Source of the DNA: an uncultured Flavobacteriales bacterium
GTDB taxonomy: Bacteria; Bacteroidota; Bacteroidia; Flavobacteriales; CAJXXR01
DNA length: 64,000 bases
Direction of reading: 5' to 3'
Assembly: GCA_913063375.1 (NCBI GenBank)
Contig: CAJXXR010000001.1
Location: 186,001 to 250,000, forward strand
Below are positions 19,168-27,372 of the stretch, piece after piece (the stretch's first letter is position 1; each line of letters opens with the position of its first letter). Under the pieces are notes generated by a model that made no database searches, had not been told where the DNA came from, and saw only the letters and a program-made list of their open reading frames with translations. A program made the translations under genes and the position numbers.

Positions 19168-19719
19168 ATGGGGTTATTTCGGAAAAAAGAAAATAGAATT
19201 GACAAGAAGCCAACTTTAGATGAGTTTGCTGAAGTAGTGTCCTGGAATCCTCAATGGGATCTAGGTGCACCCATGCCACAAGTGTTTTCAGATGGGAACA
19301 AGACCTATTTGATCTATCTTATCAATGAACCAGACCCTAACTGGGATGGAACCAATATAACTATGATTGATAATACTAGCGATGCCGAATATCCGTTGGC
19401 CTTAGTAGAATTTAATGGTAGAACATTTCGTTTCGGGATTGCTAATGAAGAAGTATTTAGTGGACTTCCTATTTCTAACAAAGGAATGGAATGGTATTCT
19501 GCTCATATCATTCATAACTCAACTTGGATTAAAGAGTTAAAAAGCATCCATAAGGTGCATCCAAACTATAGTGAAGACCATTGGAAAGACAATAAACACT
19601 ATATGTTACTTTTTCATGATGAAATGATTGAAATAGTGGCTAAGGATTATAAAGTCGAAACTTTCAAAACTACTTTTGAGAAATTAGGGATGGAAATTGT
19701 AAAAAGAATGAATAAATGA
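19168..19719 (+). CDS. Hypothetical protein, 183 aa
   Basis: Soluble protein without signal; contains SWNPQWDLGAPMPQVFSDGNKTYLIY near the start and a DNKHYMLLFHDEMIEIVA element near the end. It resembles small proteins found next to polymorphic toxins or as free immunity-like proteins, but I cannot name a family. Confidence 0.6.
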   Translation: MGLFRKKENRIDKKPTLDEFAEVVSWNPQWDLGAPMPQVFSDGNKTYLIYLINEPDPNWDGTNITMIDNTSDAEYPLALVEFNGRTFRFGIANEEVFSGLPISNKGMEWYSAHIIHNSTWIKELKSIHKVHPNYSEDHWKDNKHYMLLFHDEMIEIVAKDYKVETFKTTFEKLGMEIVKRMNK

Positions 19720-19953
19720 AATAGTTTCTTCACTTTGTTTAGTTGAAACGATACTTAAAAATCTATAAAGATTTGTTATAGACTTTGACATATCAGACCT
19801 TATATTGTAAGAATATCTACAGATTTTTTTTTAGTTTTTTATTGTCTGAATCACAAGTCGTAAAGTGTTGCCACAGACGACACCAAATATTATCTGGATA
19901 TAAGAGAATCTATACGTTATTACCAAAGTTGTTCTTAAATATATAAACCGAAA

Positions 19954-20532
19954 ATGGAATACGAACTACCAGAAGATAAAATCCCAATTTTCAAATCACA
20001 CTTTGAGGAAGGAAACCGATTGTCGGAAGGATTACTAATAATCAAAGAAACTACTAATTCAAAATTAGGTTTTTGGAAAAAAAGAAAAGCTAGAAGAGCA
20101 TTAAAACACTATTCTGAATGCCTAAAATTAATACCAAACCATTGGCAAACGAATTGGCTAATTGCTAAAGTTTATCAGGCAATATCTGAAAATGAAAAAG
20201 CATTACAACATTTTCAAATTTCGGTTGAAATAGAAAAAACTAATCAGAATTTACCCCGTGAAGCATCAATATCAGCAATGGATTCTGGAAATGTGGAATT
20301 AGCCATAAAATATTCATTAGAAGCAATAAATCGTGCCCCGAATAATTCAGAGTTATATTGCAATCATGCTATAAACCTTATGGTTTTAGGAAATGATTTG
20401 GAAGCTATGAAATGTATAAAAAAGGCCATAGAAATGGATCCAAATGATCAAATAAATATAAATGCGCTATCTCTAATACAGGATGTTGCTAATAAAAAAC
20501 GGAGAAGACCAAAATATGATGAATTGAATTAA
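19954..20532 (+). CDS. TPR-repeat protein
   Basis: Residues about 45-180 hold three to four tetratricopeptide repeats (for example ALKHYSECLKLIPNHWQTNWLIAKVYQ, ALQHFQISVEI, AIKYSLEAINRAPNNSELYCNHAINLMVLG, AMKCIKKAIEMDPND), preceded by a basic segment FWKKRKARRA. Cytoplasmic scaffold; partner unknown. A leader of about 230 bases precedes it with a TGTCTGAATCA element similar to those at 7561 and 9036. Confidence 0.8.
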   Translation: MEYELPEDKIPIFKSHFEEGNRLSEGLLIIKETTNSKLGFWKKRKARRALKHYSECLKLIPNHWQTNWLIAKVYQAISENEKALQHFQISVEIEKTNQNLPREASISAMDSGNVELAIKYSLEAINRAPNNSELYCNHAINLMVLGNDLEAMKCIKKAIEMDPNDQININALSLIQDVANKKRRRPKYDELN

Positions 20533-20730
20533 AAAAATGGGCCTAATTTCATTGAGCAACATCCAGGTTTATTTAAAAATTCTATTTTTAGGGAAAATTC
20601 AAATGTTTCAGTTAAACAGGTTAAATTATTCTTTCCAATCCTACTTTTATGTAGGAATGGTTACGATGCGGATGAAAATCCCAAACTAGTACAAATCACT
20701 ATAAATTTTAGTTGTTTAATATTTGATTCA

Positions 20731-21450
20731 ATGTTTAAACTATTCAAAAAAAAGAAGAAAATTGGATGTCCTGTTTGCCACGAAAAGAATACAGTGGGTT
20801 TTGGAACAGATTACCTAGCGTCCAAATTTGAATCTAAAATATCGGAGTCTGAAAAAATCGGGATTACCCAAACCTACCAATGCTCAATTTGTAAATCAAT
20901 ATTTTACAAGGAGCTCAATATGTTCCAAAAGTTTGCGAAGGGACAAATTGAAAGACTTAGGGAATTTATTAAACGTGACCTACAACTTAATGATACCCTG
21001 AGATCAGAATTGGATTCAATTGGACTATCTGAGGACTATGCGATGGTAAAGCTTGCTCCAGCAAGAGTAAGGCTTAAAAATGGGGATAGCTATGATTTTG
21101 CTACAATTAGAGTTTCCAATGATCCTCCAATTGGGTACGACCTGGACCTATTTTCTAAAGTCATTTTTATTGATGAAGTGGAATCTATTGAACCAAGTGA
21201 ATTTGGACTCTCTAAAAAGATAAGAGATAAAGCGAGAAATGCATTAGAGATGAGAATGGGATTTTATCCGGTATCTCTTCAAACAAGAAATGGAGAAAGA
21301 GTTATCATTAATGGTCAAACACTATTTTTCAGAAACAAGGAAATTAAAGGTGCTGGTTTGATTCCTTCTAATGAGCGGTGGGATTATAGTGAAAATTATA
21401 TCTTCGAGGATAAGATTGAGAATCAAGTATTGATAGTGGCTAAAATTTGA
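20731..21450 (+). CDS. Zinc-ribbon protein of unknown function, 239 aa
   Basis: An N-terminal zinc ribbon is formed by CPVC (13-16) and CSIC (51-54), after a KKKKK patch. The remainder is a beta-rich domain with APARVRLKNGDSYDFATIRVSNDPPIGYD. No enzyme motif. Probably cytoplasmic, possibly binding nucleic acid. Confidence 0.65.
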   Translation: MFKLFKKKKKIGCPVCHEKNTVGFGTDYLASKFESKISESEKIGITQTYQCSICKSIFYKELNMFQKFAKGQIERLREFIKRDLQLNDTLRSELDSIGLSEDYAMVKLAPARVRLKNGDSYDFATIRVSNDPPIGYDLDLFSKVIFIDEVESIEPSEFGLSKKIRDKARNALEMRMGFYPVSLQTRNGERVIINGQTLFFRNKEIKGAGLIPSNERWDYSENYIFEDKIENQVLIVAKI

Positions 21451-21511
21451 TTCTACTTTGGTGCCACCATTGAGAACCTTTTAGGGAGTTATCCCTACCA
21501 AACAGAACCTT

Positions 21512-22273
21512 TTGAACAATAAAAAAGAACACATATTGAAATCAACAAAATACCTCTTTGTACTTCTTATTTTTAGCCTTTTAGGATGTACTAATCAAAT
21601 AACGATTCCAAATTACGAAAGCAATAATCTAAATGTAGAAAATCTAACAAATAACACTTTTAGACATATTAGCTTCCTATCTACACAAGACTACGGAAGG
21701 GTGGGTTGCAATGGTATGATTGTAATTGATAATGGAGAAGCTATCATTTTTGATACACCAACGAATGATGCCGATTCTAAGGAATTAATCGAATGGGTTG
21801 AAAACACATTACATTGCAAGACAGTAGGCATTGTGGTAACGCATTTTCATGTAGATTGTTTGGGTGGATTAAATGAATTTCACCAAAGACAAATTCCAGC
21901 ATACGCTTCATTTAAAACAATTGAATTGGCAAAATTGGATAGTATACAACTACCGATAATAGGCTTTGAGAATTATTTAGAATTGAAGGTAGGAAGTAAA
22001 AGTGTAATCAATGAATTCATTGGAGAAGGGCATACTATAGACAACGTGGTAAGTTATTTCCCAGATGAAAAAGTTTTATTTGGAGGTTGCCTAATAAAGC
22101 GAGTAGGTGCAGGTAAGGGGAATTTAGCAGATGCAAATATTAAGTCCTGGTCAAGTACAGTTCAAGCCGTTAAAGCAAAGTACGGAAATGCAGAAATAAT
22201 AATACCTGGTCACGGAAAACCAGGCAACCAAGATTTATTGGATTACACTATTGAACTATTTAAAACTGAATAA
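21512..22273 (+). CDS. Subclass B1-like metallo-beta-lactamase (lipoprotein)
   Basis: A metallo-beta-lactamase-fold hydrolase with the complete B1 zinc ligands: H111, H113 and D115 in THFHVDCLGG, H174 in GEGHTIDN, C193 in FGGCLIK and H234 in IPGHG. Lys196 and Asn204 match the substrate-binding B1 residues. This set is what defines B1 enzymes that hydrolyse beta-lactams including carbapenems. The N-terminus has a lipobox-like LLGC (Cys26), so the enzyme should be membrane anchored and periplasmic. No ATG precedes the signal; the TTG at 21512 (or 21536) must be used. Possession of the ligands does not prove activity on drugs. Confidence 0.88.
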   Translation: MNNKKEHILKSTKYLFVLLIFSLLGCTNQITIPNYESNNLNVENLTNNTFRHISFLSTQDYGRVGCNGMIVIDNGEAIIFDTPTNDADSKELIEWVENTLHCKTVGIVVTHFHVDCLGGLNEFHQRQIPAYASFKTIELAKLDSIQLPIIGFENYLELKVGSKSVINEFIGEGHTIDNVVSYFPDEKVLFGGCLIKRVGAGKGNLADANIKSWSSTVQAVKAKYGNAEIIIPGHGKPGNQDLLDYTIELFKTE

Positions 22274-22371
22274 TTATCAGCTATAAAAGAAATTTAGTTT
22301 CTATCTATGCCAAGTGGACACAGGCACTCATTAAGGCTACCATAGATCTAAAACGAAAATTAAAATATCCA

Positions 22372-22704
22372 ATGAATTCCTGGAAACCAATATCATTATC
22401 CGATCTTCATCAAGAAATTGAAAAAGGCATTGGACTAATGACTAATGAACAATTATCACTCTGGCACAAAATTGCCTTAAAACCTGAAAAGTGGATTGAA
22501 AATGAGAATGGGGACCTAGGAGGTGGATTTTGGATAGTGGCAATTGTTGAAAATAAGGTAATTTGGTATAATGATATAGAAGATGGCTTTAATATTTCCA
22601 AATATTCAAATTATGGAGAAATAGATGAATATTGGGCCAATGACGATGAATTACAATGGATCATTCATAAAATAACACATAGCACAGATGGAAATTATAC
22701 TTAG
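22372..22704 (+). CDS. Hypothetical immunity-like small protein, 110 aa
   Basis: Acidic soluble protein with WKPISLSDLHQEIEKGI opening and a DLGGGFWIVAIVENKVIWYNDIEDGF core, a layout common in free-standing immunity-type proteins. I do not recognise the family. It overlaps the following acetyltransferase gene by 17 bases. Confidence 0.6.
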   Translation: MNSWKPISLSDLHQEIEKGIGLMTNEQLSLWHKIALKPEKWIENENGDLGGGFWIVAIVENKVIWYNDIEDGFNISKYSNYGEIDEYWANDDELQWIIHKITHSTDGNYT

Positions 22705-23161
22705 AAAATCAATAGCAACAGATTTGGAAATTTTTTACCAAAATCAAGCCGACGATGAAGCCAATTATATGGCAGCCTTTACTTCAAAAAATCCTAAAGA
22801 TAAGGATGCCTATATCACAAAATGGACCCGATTACTAAAAGATAATTCCGTTCATATGCAAACCATTCTATTGAATGATCAAGCAGTAGGCTGTGTTGTA
22901 AAGTTTGTAATGGAAGGTGATTCAGACATAACCTATGCTATAGACAAACAGTATTGGGGCAAAGGAATTACTTCAATAGCTGTAAAACAATTTCTTGAAT
23001 TGGAAGAAACCCGTCCCATATTTGGTAGAGTAGCAAATGATAACATTGGCTCTCAAAAGATCCTAGAAAAAAGTGGTTTTAAGAAAATTGGAACGAATAC
23101 TGATTTTGCAAATGCAAGAGGCATGGAAATCATGGAGTATATCTATAGGTTGGATCAGTAA
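22688..23161 (+). CDS. GNAT N-acetyltransferase (RimJ/RimL-like)
   Basis: A 157-residue acetyltransferase: LRKSIATDLEIFYQ opening, acetyl-CoA loop QYWGKGITS at about 98-106, RVANDNIGSQKILEKSGFKKIG at 117-138. This is the Acetyltransf_3 arrangement, members of which modify protein N-termini, antibiotics or amines. Starts within the 3' end of the preceding gene. Confidence 0.85.
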   Translation: MEIILRKSIATDLEIFYQNQADDEANYMAAFTSKNPKDKDAYITKWTRLLKDNSVHMQTILLNDQAVGCVVKFVMEGDSDITYAIDKQYWGKGITSIAVKQFLELEETRPIFGRVANDNIGSQKILEKSGFKKIGTNTDFANARGMEIMEYIYRLDQ

Positions 23162-23216
23162 AGAACCCGTGCAATGGCAAAAATGTAATTAACATAGCTT
23201 TTAAATTCCATTGAAT

Positions 23217-23639
23217 ATGAACACTATCAAATTTGAACTCCAAATTTTAAAGGACCAAAAATCGGTAGAATATGAAGGCATTACCTATACAAATTGCGCA
23301 TTTATCTACCTCATCGTTGATGATGTCAATTTGTTTAGTGACACGGAAGATCGGAAAGGGCTGATTGTCTGGACTGAATTAAAAAAAACTAGAGAACTAT
23401 CTGGTAACTCCCTACTCCTTACATGTCACTGTGGGGTTGCGGATGATGCGGGCTTTGAGCTCGTAGAAGTAAAACGAAAAGATAATTCCGTCAGTTGGAA
23501 ATTTAAGGACGAATCCAATTGGGATTGGGAGTTTCCTAAAACAGAATATGACCTAGAAATAGTAAGGTTGGCAGGTGAAATTAATCAACTTGATATCAAT
23601 ATTCCGCTTGAACCTGTTTATGTTCTTTTTCCTGAATAG
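23217..23639 (+). CDS. Hypothetical protein, 140 aa
   Basis: Soluble beta-rich protein with a CHCGVADDAGFELVEV stretch and SNWDWEFPKTEYDLEI. ATG at 23217 is preferred over TTG 23211. No family recognised. Converges with the HxlR gene, from which it is separated by 17 bases. Confidence 0.6.
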   Translation: MNTIKFELQILKDQKSVEYEGITYTNCAFIYLIVDDVNLFSDTEDRKGLIVWTELKKTRELSGNSLLLTCHCGVADDAGFELVEVKRKDNSVSWKFKDESNWDWEFPKTEYDLEIVRLAGEINQLDINIPLEPVYVLFPE

Positions 23640-23656
23640 ATACTCTATTTTCAATA

Positions 23657-24091
23657 TCAATAATTGTTCGCATCAAAATTTTTGACGGCAGCAATAACTC
23701 CTTCAATAAATCCTGTTCTATTTTCTTTAATTGTATTGAAAGCGAATATTCGCTCTTCTCTACTCAGTAAAGTAGGGTCATACTTATAGCCCCAAGCTAA
23801 AAGATCCACTAGAATGGGTATCAATTCTATTCCAGCATCTGTAAGTTTATAGACCTTTTTGGTTTTATTCAATTCGTACTTTTCACTTTTCAAAATACCA
23901 TTCGACTCCAATTTTTTCAGCCGATCTGAAAGAATATTTGTTGCAATTTTCTCCTCTGAATTCAGAAACTCGTTATAAAATCTATAGCCATTAAAAACAA
24001 TGTCACGTATTATGAGTAGGGTCCATTTGTCACCAAAAATATCCAACGACTTACTAATGGGGCATTCTGACCTCTGTGTCACAACTTTCAT
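23657..24091 (-). CDS. HxlR-family transcriptional regulator
   Basis: A winged-helix regulator of 144 residues. The family signature is CPISKSLDIFGDKWTLLIIRD from Cys10 onward, followed by the recognition region ISxRLKKLE-like (ILSDRLKKLESNGILKSEKY). Many HxlR proteins sense electrophiles or oxidants through a conserved N-terminal cysteine, present here. It is transcribed divergently from an NTF2-like gene with two palindromic sites between them, the usual arrangement for a regulator and its target. ATG 24091 is preferred over TTG 24112. Confidence 0.88.
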   Translation of the reverse strand: MKVVTQRSECPISKSLDIFGDKWTLLIIRDIVFNGYRFYNEFLNSEEKIATNILSDRLKKLESNGILKSEKYELNKTKKVYKLTDAGIELIPILVDLLAWGYKYDPTLLSREERIFAFNTIKENRTGFIEGVIAAVKNFDANNY

Positions 24092-24178
24092 ATCTACCTG
24101 AATTTTATTCAATTATCCTTTTCTTTTCTAGTAAAAAAGATATTCGGTTTGCTCTAAAAACAAAAATAGTAAATATTC

Positions 24179-24230
24179 ACTTGCATTTCGCAATTAATTC
24201 ATAGATTTGCATCACTTGCATTTTGCAAGT
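24179..24230. promoter_or_regulatory. Paired palindromic operators of the HxlR regulator (predicted)
   Basis: Two sites share ACTTGCATTT: 24179-24195 (ACTTGCA-TTT-CGCAATT, imperfect) and 24214-24230 (ACTTGCA-TTT-TGCAAGT, a perfect 7-3-7 inverted repeat). They are 35 bases apart, about three and a third helical turns, and lie on both sides of the TAGATTTG box at 24202-24209. A dimeric regulator bound there would block the promoter of the NTF2-like gene. Confidence 0.7.
24181..24209 (+). promoter_or_regulatory. Predicted promoter of NTF2-like gene
   Basis: TTG at 24181-24183 and TAGATTTG at 24202-24209 (exact TAnnTTTG) are separated by 18 bases, matching the Bacteroidota primary sigma promoter pattern. 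Confidence 0.65.
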
Positions 24231-24268
24231 ATTTAAAATATATAAATAAAAACAAAAAAATAAGGAGT

Positions 24269-24640
24269 ATGAAAACGACAAAAACTGTAGTAGAAGGATT
24301 TTTTGAAGCGATGTATGCACAAAAGGGATGGGAAGAATTTATTGCTGATGATGTTACATTTGAAGGACCATTGATGGCACCCGTAAAAGGAAAAGAAGCC
24401 TTCATTGAAGTAACCAAACAGTTTCTTCAAAATCAGAATGAAGCAAAAGTTAGAAACATTATTGTGCAAGAAGACAGTGCTTGTGTAATGACCAACTATA
24501 AAATGGGACATCCAGCAATGGCTATATTAGATTTGGATGCTTGTGAAATTGTTCAACTAAAAGATGGTAAAGTTACTTCCATGGAAATCTATTTTGATTC
24601 TCAAAAATTAACTGAATTCATGGCAAAAATGAAGCATTAA
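24269..24640 (+). CDS. NTF2/SnoaL-like protein
   Basis: A 123-residue cone-shaped NTF2-like domain protein: VEGFFEAMYAQKGWEEFIADDVTFEGP, KGKEAFIEVTKQFL and DGKVTSMEIYFD are typical of SnoaL-like ketosteroid-isomerase relatives. Catalytic function is not fixed for the family. Being divergent from an HxlR gene with operators between suggests an inducible response to a small reactive compound. A terminator follows 12 bases after the stop. Confidence 0.82.
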   Translation: MKTTKTVVEGFFEAMYAQKGWEEFIADDVTFEGPLMAPVKGKEAFIEVTKQFLQNQNEAKVRNIIVQEDSACVMTNYKMGHPAMAILDLDACEIVQLKDGKVTSMEIYFDSQKLTEFMAKMKH

Positions 24641-24651
24641 TTTCAATTTAT

Positions 24652-24690
24652 AGGTCAATGAATTACCTTATTCATTGACCTTTTTTTATT
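24652..24690 (+). terminator. Rho-independent terminator
   Basis: Perfect 12-bp stem AGGTCAATGAAT (24652-24663) with its complement at 24670-24681, 6-base loop, followed by TTTTTTT. Confidence 0.9.
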
Positions 24691-24838
24691 TAATAATTCT
24701 GAATAACATTATGGGATGGAAGGGTAGACCAAAACCTCCCTTTGACCCGTTTATTTAAATGGCTAGACGCAATATCAAGCTAAATAGGCTGTTCAAATGA
24801 ATTCCACAATAGGACTTATATAAATAAAACAGCCCTTT

Positions 24839-24874
24839 AATATTAGAATATCCATTTCCAAATTTGTAGTTTTA
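24839..24874 (+). repeat. 36-bp promoter-like repeat, copy 1
   Basis: Aligns with 26501-26536: AATATTAGA, a TATCCATTTCCAA-like middle and TTTGTAGTTTTA. The TAGTTTTA box fits the -7 element with one change. Copy 1 precedes only a gene remnant. Confidence 0.6.
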
Positions 24875-24882
24875 GTTCCTAT

Positions 24883-25002
24883 TGCAAAATAGAGAAAGCA
24901 TTTTTTAACGCGGAAAAGGATGATAAAATAGATGCAGGAAAAGTCTCTATTGTTCTTCAAATGATTGAACAAGATACAAAGGAAGAAAATGTCTCCTTCT
25001 AG
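24883..25002 (+). pseudogene. 3' remnant of an unknown gene
   Basis: Frame without start codon encoding about 39 residues (CKIEKAFFNAEKDDKIDAGK then VSIVLQMIEQDTKEENVSF) and a TAG stop. The amphipathic helical composition looks like real protein, and a promoter-like repeat lies immediately upstream, so a small gene seems to have been largely deleted here. Family unknown. Confidence 0.4.
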
Positions 25003-25110
25003 TTTACTTCAAATTATAAAACAAGACTCTAAATGCCATTTACGTTTTCACATCCAGCAATTTAAACCATAACCAACTGCAGTATAATTGATCAAAACTA
25101 TAGCCAATTA

Positions 25111-25142
25111 TTTGAATTACCTTTTCCTATTTTGTAGTTTTG
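25111..25142 (+). promoter_or_regulatory. Predicted promoter
   Basis: TTTG at 25111-25114, 20-base spacer, TAGTTTTG at 25135-25142: an exact Bacteroidota TTTG...TAnnTTTG promoter, with the start codon about 48 bases beyond. It argues that the upstream in-frame TTG at 25088 is not the true start of the next gene. Confidence 0.75.
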
Positions 25143-25189
25143 CCCCAGATAAAAAATGGTCACATATTCACACCCAAAAAGTAACAAGC

Positions 25190-25822
25190 ATGCTTAAAAA
25201 AATCAGTCTATTTCTCTTTACAATATTATTGATCAACACTGGCTTTTCGCAAAATAAAGAGGCTAAACTTGTACAAAAATCATTTGATGATTATAAATCA
25301 GCAATTCTAAATGATAAAGGAGAAGAGGCTGTCAATTTTGTAGATAGTAGAACGATTAAGTACTATAGTGAGATCTTAGACAAATCTAAGAATGCAGATT
25401 CTACAACTGTGAGTTCTATGGGACTAATGGATAAATTAATGGTGCTCACAATCAGACATAAAACTTCGAAACAAGATATTTTATCCTTTGATGGAAAAGG
25501 CTTGCTAGTTTATGCCATCAATGAAGGTATGGTTGGGAAAGGTAGTGTAATGAATACTTCCATTGGAGAAGTAGAAATTGATGGTACTTTCGCAAAGGGA
25601 CAATTTATAAGTAATGGAGAAATTGCCCCATTTCACTTCAACTTTTATAAAGAAGATAATGCCTGGAAAGTTGATTTGACATCCATTTTCTCAATTGGAA
25701 CCACTGCTTTCAGAACAATGCAAAAAGAAAGTGGTTATGAAGAAAATGAGTATCTATTCATGCTACTAGAGTACATGACAGGTAAGAAGCCAGGAGTAGA
25801 GATTTGGAATACCATAAATTAG
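25190..25822 (+). CDS. Secreted protein of unknown function, 210 aa
   Basis: The ATG at 25190 opens into a signal peptide (LINTGFS|QN). Mature protein: helical first part (LVQKSFDDYKSAILNDKGEEAVNFVD), then beta strands with an SIGEVEIDGTFAKGQF segment, an NTF2-like-looking plan. Likely periplasmic; no family assignment. Confidence 0.65.
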   Translation: MLKKISLFLFTILLINTGFSQNKEAKLVQKSFDDYKSAILNDKGEEAVNFVDSRTIKYYSEILDKSKNADSTTVSSMGLMDKLMVLTIRHKTSKQDILSFDGKGLLVYAINEGMVGKGSVMNTSIGEVEIDGTFAKGQFISNGEIAPFHFNFYKEDNAWKVDLTSIFSIGTTAFRTMQKESGYEENEYLFMLLEYMTGKKPGVEIWNTIN

Positions 25823-25879
25823 AATCTGTAACAACACACAATCCAAACGAAGCTCGGATTCATAATAATTGGAAACAAT

Positions 25880-26407
25880 ATGCTTTATATAATTACTGCC
25901 ATCTGTATGGCATTGATCTTACCTTTCCTATCCTTTTTGAATCGCAAAGCTTATAAAGATTCTTTAGAGCTTGAAGGAGTATTTGCAATGCCCAAAATAT
26001 ATCTATTTATGGGGTATTTAATGATTTTCATCTCCTTGGGTATTTTGATTGTACCGCAACTTATGTCCAATCCTCCAGAATATTATCACTTAATCGTTTG
26101 GGGAATGATTGTTACTATCTTCCTATTTGGACTCTATATCATCCAACTTTTCAGGATGCATAAAATTACAACTCATAAAAATGGGTTTAGAATTCATTCC
26201 ACTTTTGGTAGAAAAATAGATTTTCAATACAAGGACATTGAATCAGCAGATATAAGTACAGCAACTTACTTTATCACGCTAAAAGATAAAAAGGGGCAAA
26301 CTGGTAAATTTTATTTTCATTTGAAAGGTGTATTGACCTTATTGAATCAGGTTCAATCTAAAAGTGGAACTGACATTGCGAAACTAGAAAAGTTATTAAA
26401 AATATAA
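25880..26407 (+). CDS. Membrane protein with PH-like C-terminal domain, 175 aa
   Basis: Three hydrophobic segments (2-20, 40-62 and 70-92) followed by a short beta-rich domain (THKNGFRIHSTFGRKIDFQYKDIESADIS) resembling bacterial PH-like domains of small membrane proteins. Starts 58 bases after the secreted protein gene. Confidence 0.6.
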   Translation: MLYIITAICMALILPFLSFLNRKAYKDSLELEGVFAMPKIYLFMGYLMIFISLGILIVPQLMSNPPEYYHLIVWGMIVTIFLFGLYIIQLFRMHKITTHKNGFRIHSTFGRKIDFQYKDIESADISTATYFITLKDKKGQTGKFYFHLKGVLTLLNQVQSKSGTDIAKLEKLLKI

Positions 26408-26500
26408 AACGGCTTTCGAACTGAGTAATTAATCTAATTCTATACATTATTATATAATGTAACTTTAGTTATTAGATTTTCACCTCCAAAACAAAGGTTT

Positions 26501-26536
26501 AATATTAGACTATCTATTTCCAATTTTGTAGCTTTA
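26501..26536 (+). repeat. 36-bp promoter-like repeat, copy 2
   Basis: Second copy of the 24839 element, ending in TTTTGTAGCTTTA; about 70 bases before the SRPBCC gene, which it probably drives. Confidence 0.6.
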
Positions 26537-26605
26537 TTTTCGCTTTTGGAATGAGCTCTCCAGGAGTCTTATTCTTAAAGCGAAAAACAATTAATAGCTT
26601 TCAAT

Positions 26606-27046
26606 ATGAAGTACACCGGTTCTATAGTAATAGCAAAGCCGAGAAATGAAGTCGTAAAGTATTTTTCCGATCCTAATTACCTGGGAGAATACCAAGATGG
26701 CTTTATCAAAAAAGAACTAATAGCAGGAGAACAGGGTAAAAAAGGGGCAGTATCCAAGATGTTATACAAATATGGCAAGCGGGATATGGAACTGACTGAA
26801 ACCATTATTTCCAACCAATTACCAGACTCTTTTGAATCTAGCTACCATCACCAGCACATGGACAATACCATGAAATGTAGTTTTATTGAATTGGATGCTA
26901 CAAGGACAGAATACCAGTATGAATTTGATTATACTCGTATTAGCTGGGTGATGCCCAAACTTTTTGCAATTCTATTCCCAAGCATGTATAGAAAGCAGGG
27001 CGAAAAATGGATGAGGCAATTCAAAGAGTTCGTAGAAAAACAGTAG
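26606..27046 (+). CDS. SRPBCC (START-like) domain protein
   Basis: A 146-residue helix-grip protein: YTGSIVIAKPRNEVVKYFSDPNYLGEYQDGF is the usual SRPBCC opening, with a long C-terminal helix (QGEKWMRQFKEFVEK). Such domains bind hydrophobic ligands. Followed two bases later by the next gene, so an operon is likely. Confidence 0.8.
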   Translation: MKYTGSIVIAKPRNEVVKYFSDPNYLGEYQDGFIKKELIAGEQGKKGAVSKMLYKYGKRDMELTETIISNQLPDSFESSYHHQHMDNTMKCSFIELDATRTEYQYEFDYTRISWVMPKLFAILFPSMYRKQGEKWMRQFKEFVEKQ

Positions 27047-27048
27047 TT

Positions 27049-27372
27049 ATGTGGGAAGAGAAGTTAAAAGTATACGATGAACTGGTAGCCAAATGTTCTA
27101 GGTTTAAAAGAAAAGGAAAAACAGTACCCTATACTTCAGCCAATGGATATATGTTCTCCTTATTGAACAAGGAAGGAGAAATTGGAATACGCTTTTCAAA
27201 AGAGAACCAACAAGACTATATTTCTGAATTCAATTCTTCACTGTTCAAATCACACAATGCCATCATGAAAGGGTATGTTTTGATACCACAAACAATGCTT
27301 ACCGATTTGGATAGGGTAGCCCTACTTCTAGATGAAAGCTTTGATTATGTAATGAGCCTAGAACCAAAATAG
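27049..27372 (+). CDS. Conserved hypothetical protein (TfoX-N-like), 107 aa
   Basis: Starts MWEEKLKVYDELVAKC; KGKTVPYTSANGYMFSLLNKEGEIGIRFS and a C-terminal LLLDESFDYVMSL are features of a small family with a TfoX N-terminal-like layout. ATG 27049 is chosen because it directly follows the SRPBCC stop; an upstream frame start at 27007 would overlap that gene. Confidence 0.7.
   Translation: MWEEKLKVYDELVAKCSRFKRKGKTVPYTSANGYMFSLLNKEGEIGIRFSKENQQDYISEFNSSLFKSHNAIMKGYVLIPQTMLTDLDRVALLLDESFDYVMSLEPK

Larger units (their letters stand above)
24691..25110. other. Intergenic stretch with repeat and decayed coding remnant
   Basis: About 420 bases between a terminator and the next promoter. It holds a promoter-like repeat (24839-24874) followed by an ORF fragment (24883-25002) that lacks a start. 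The rest shows nothing recognisable. Confidence 0.6.
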
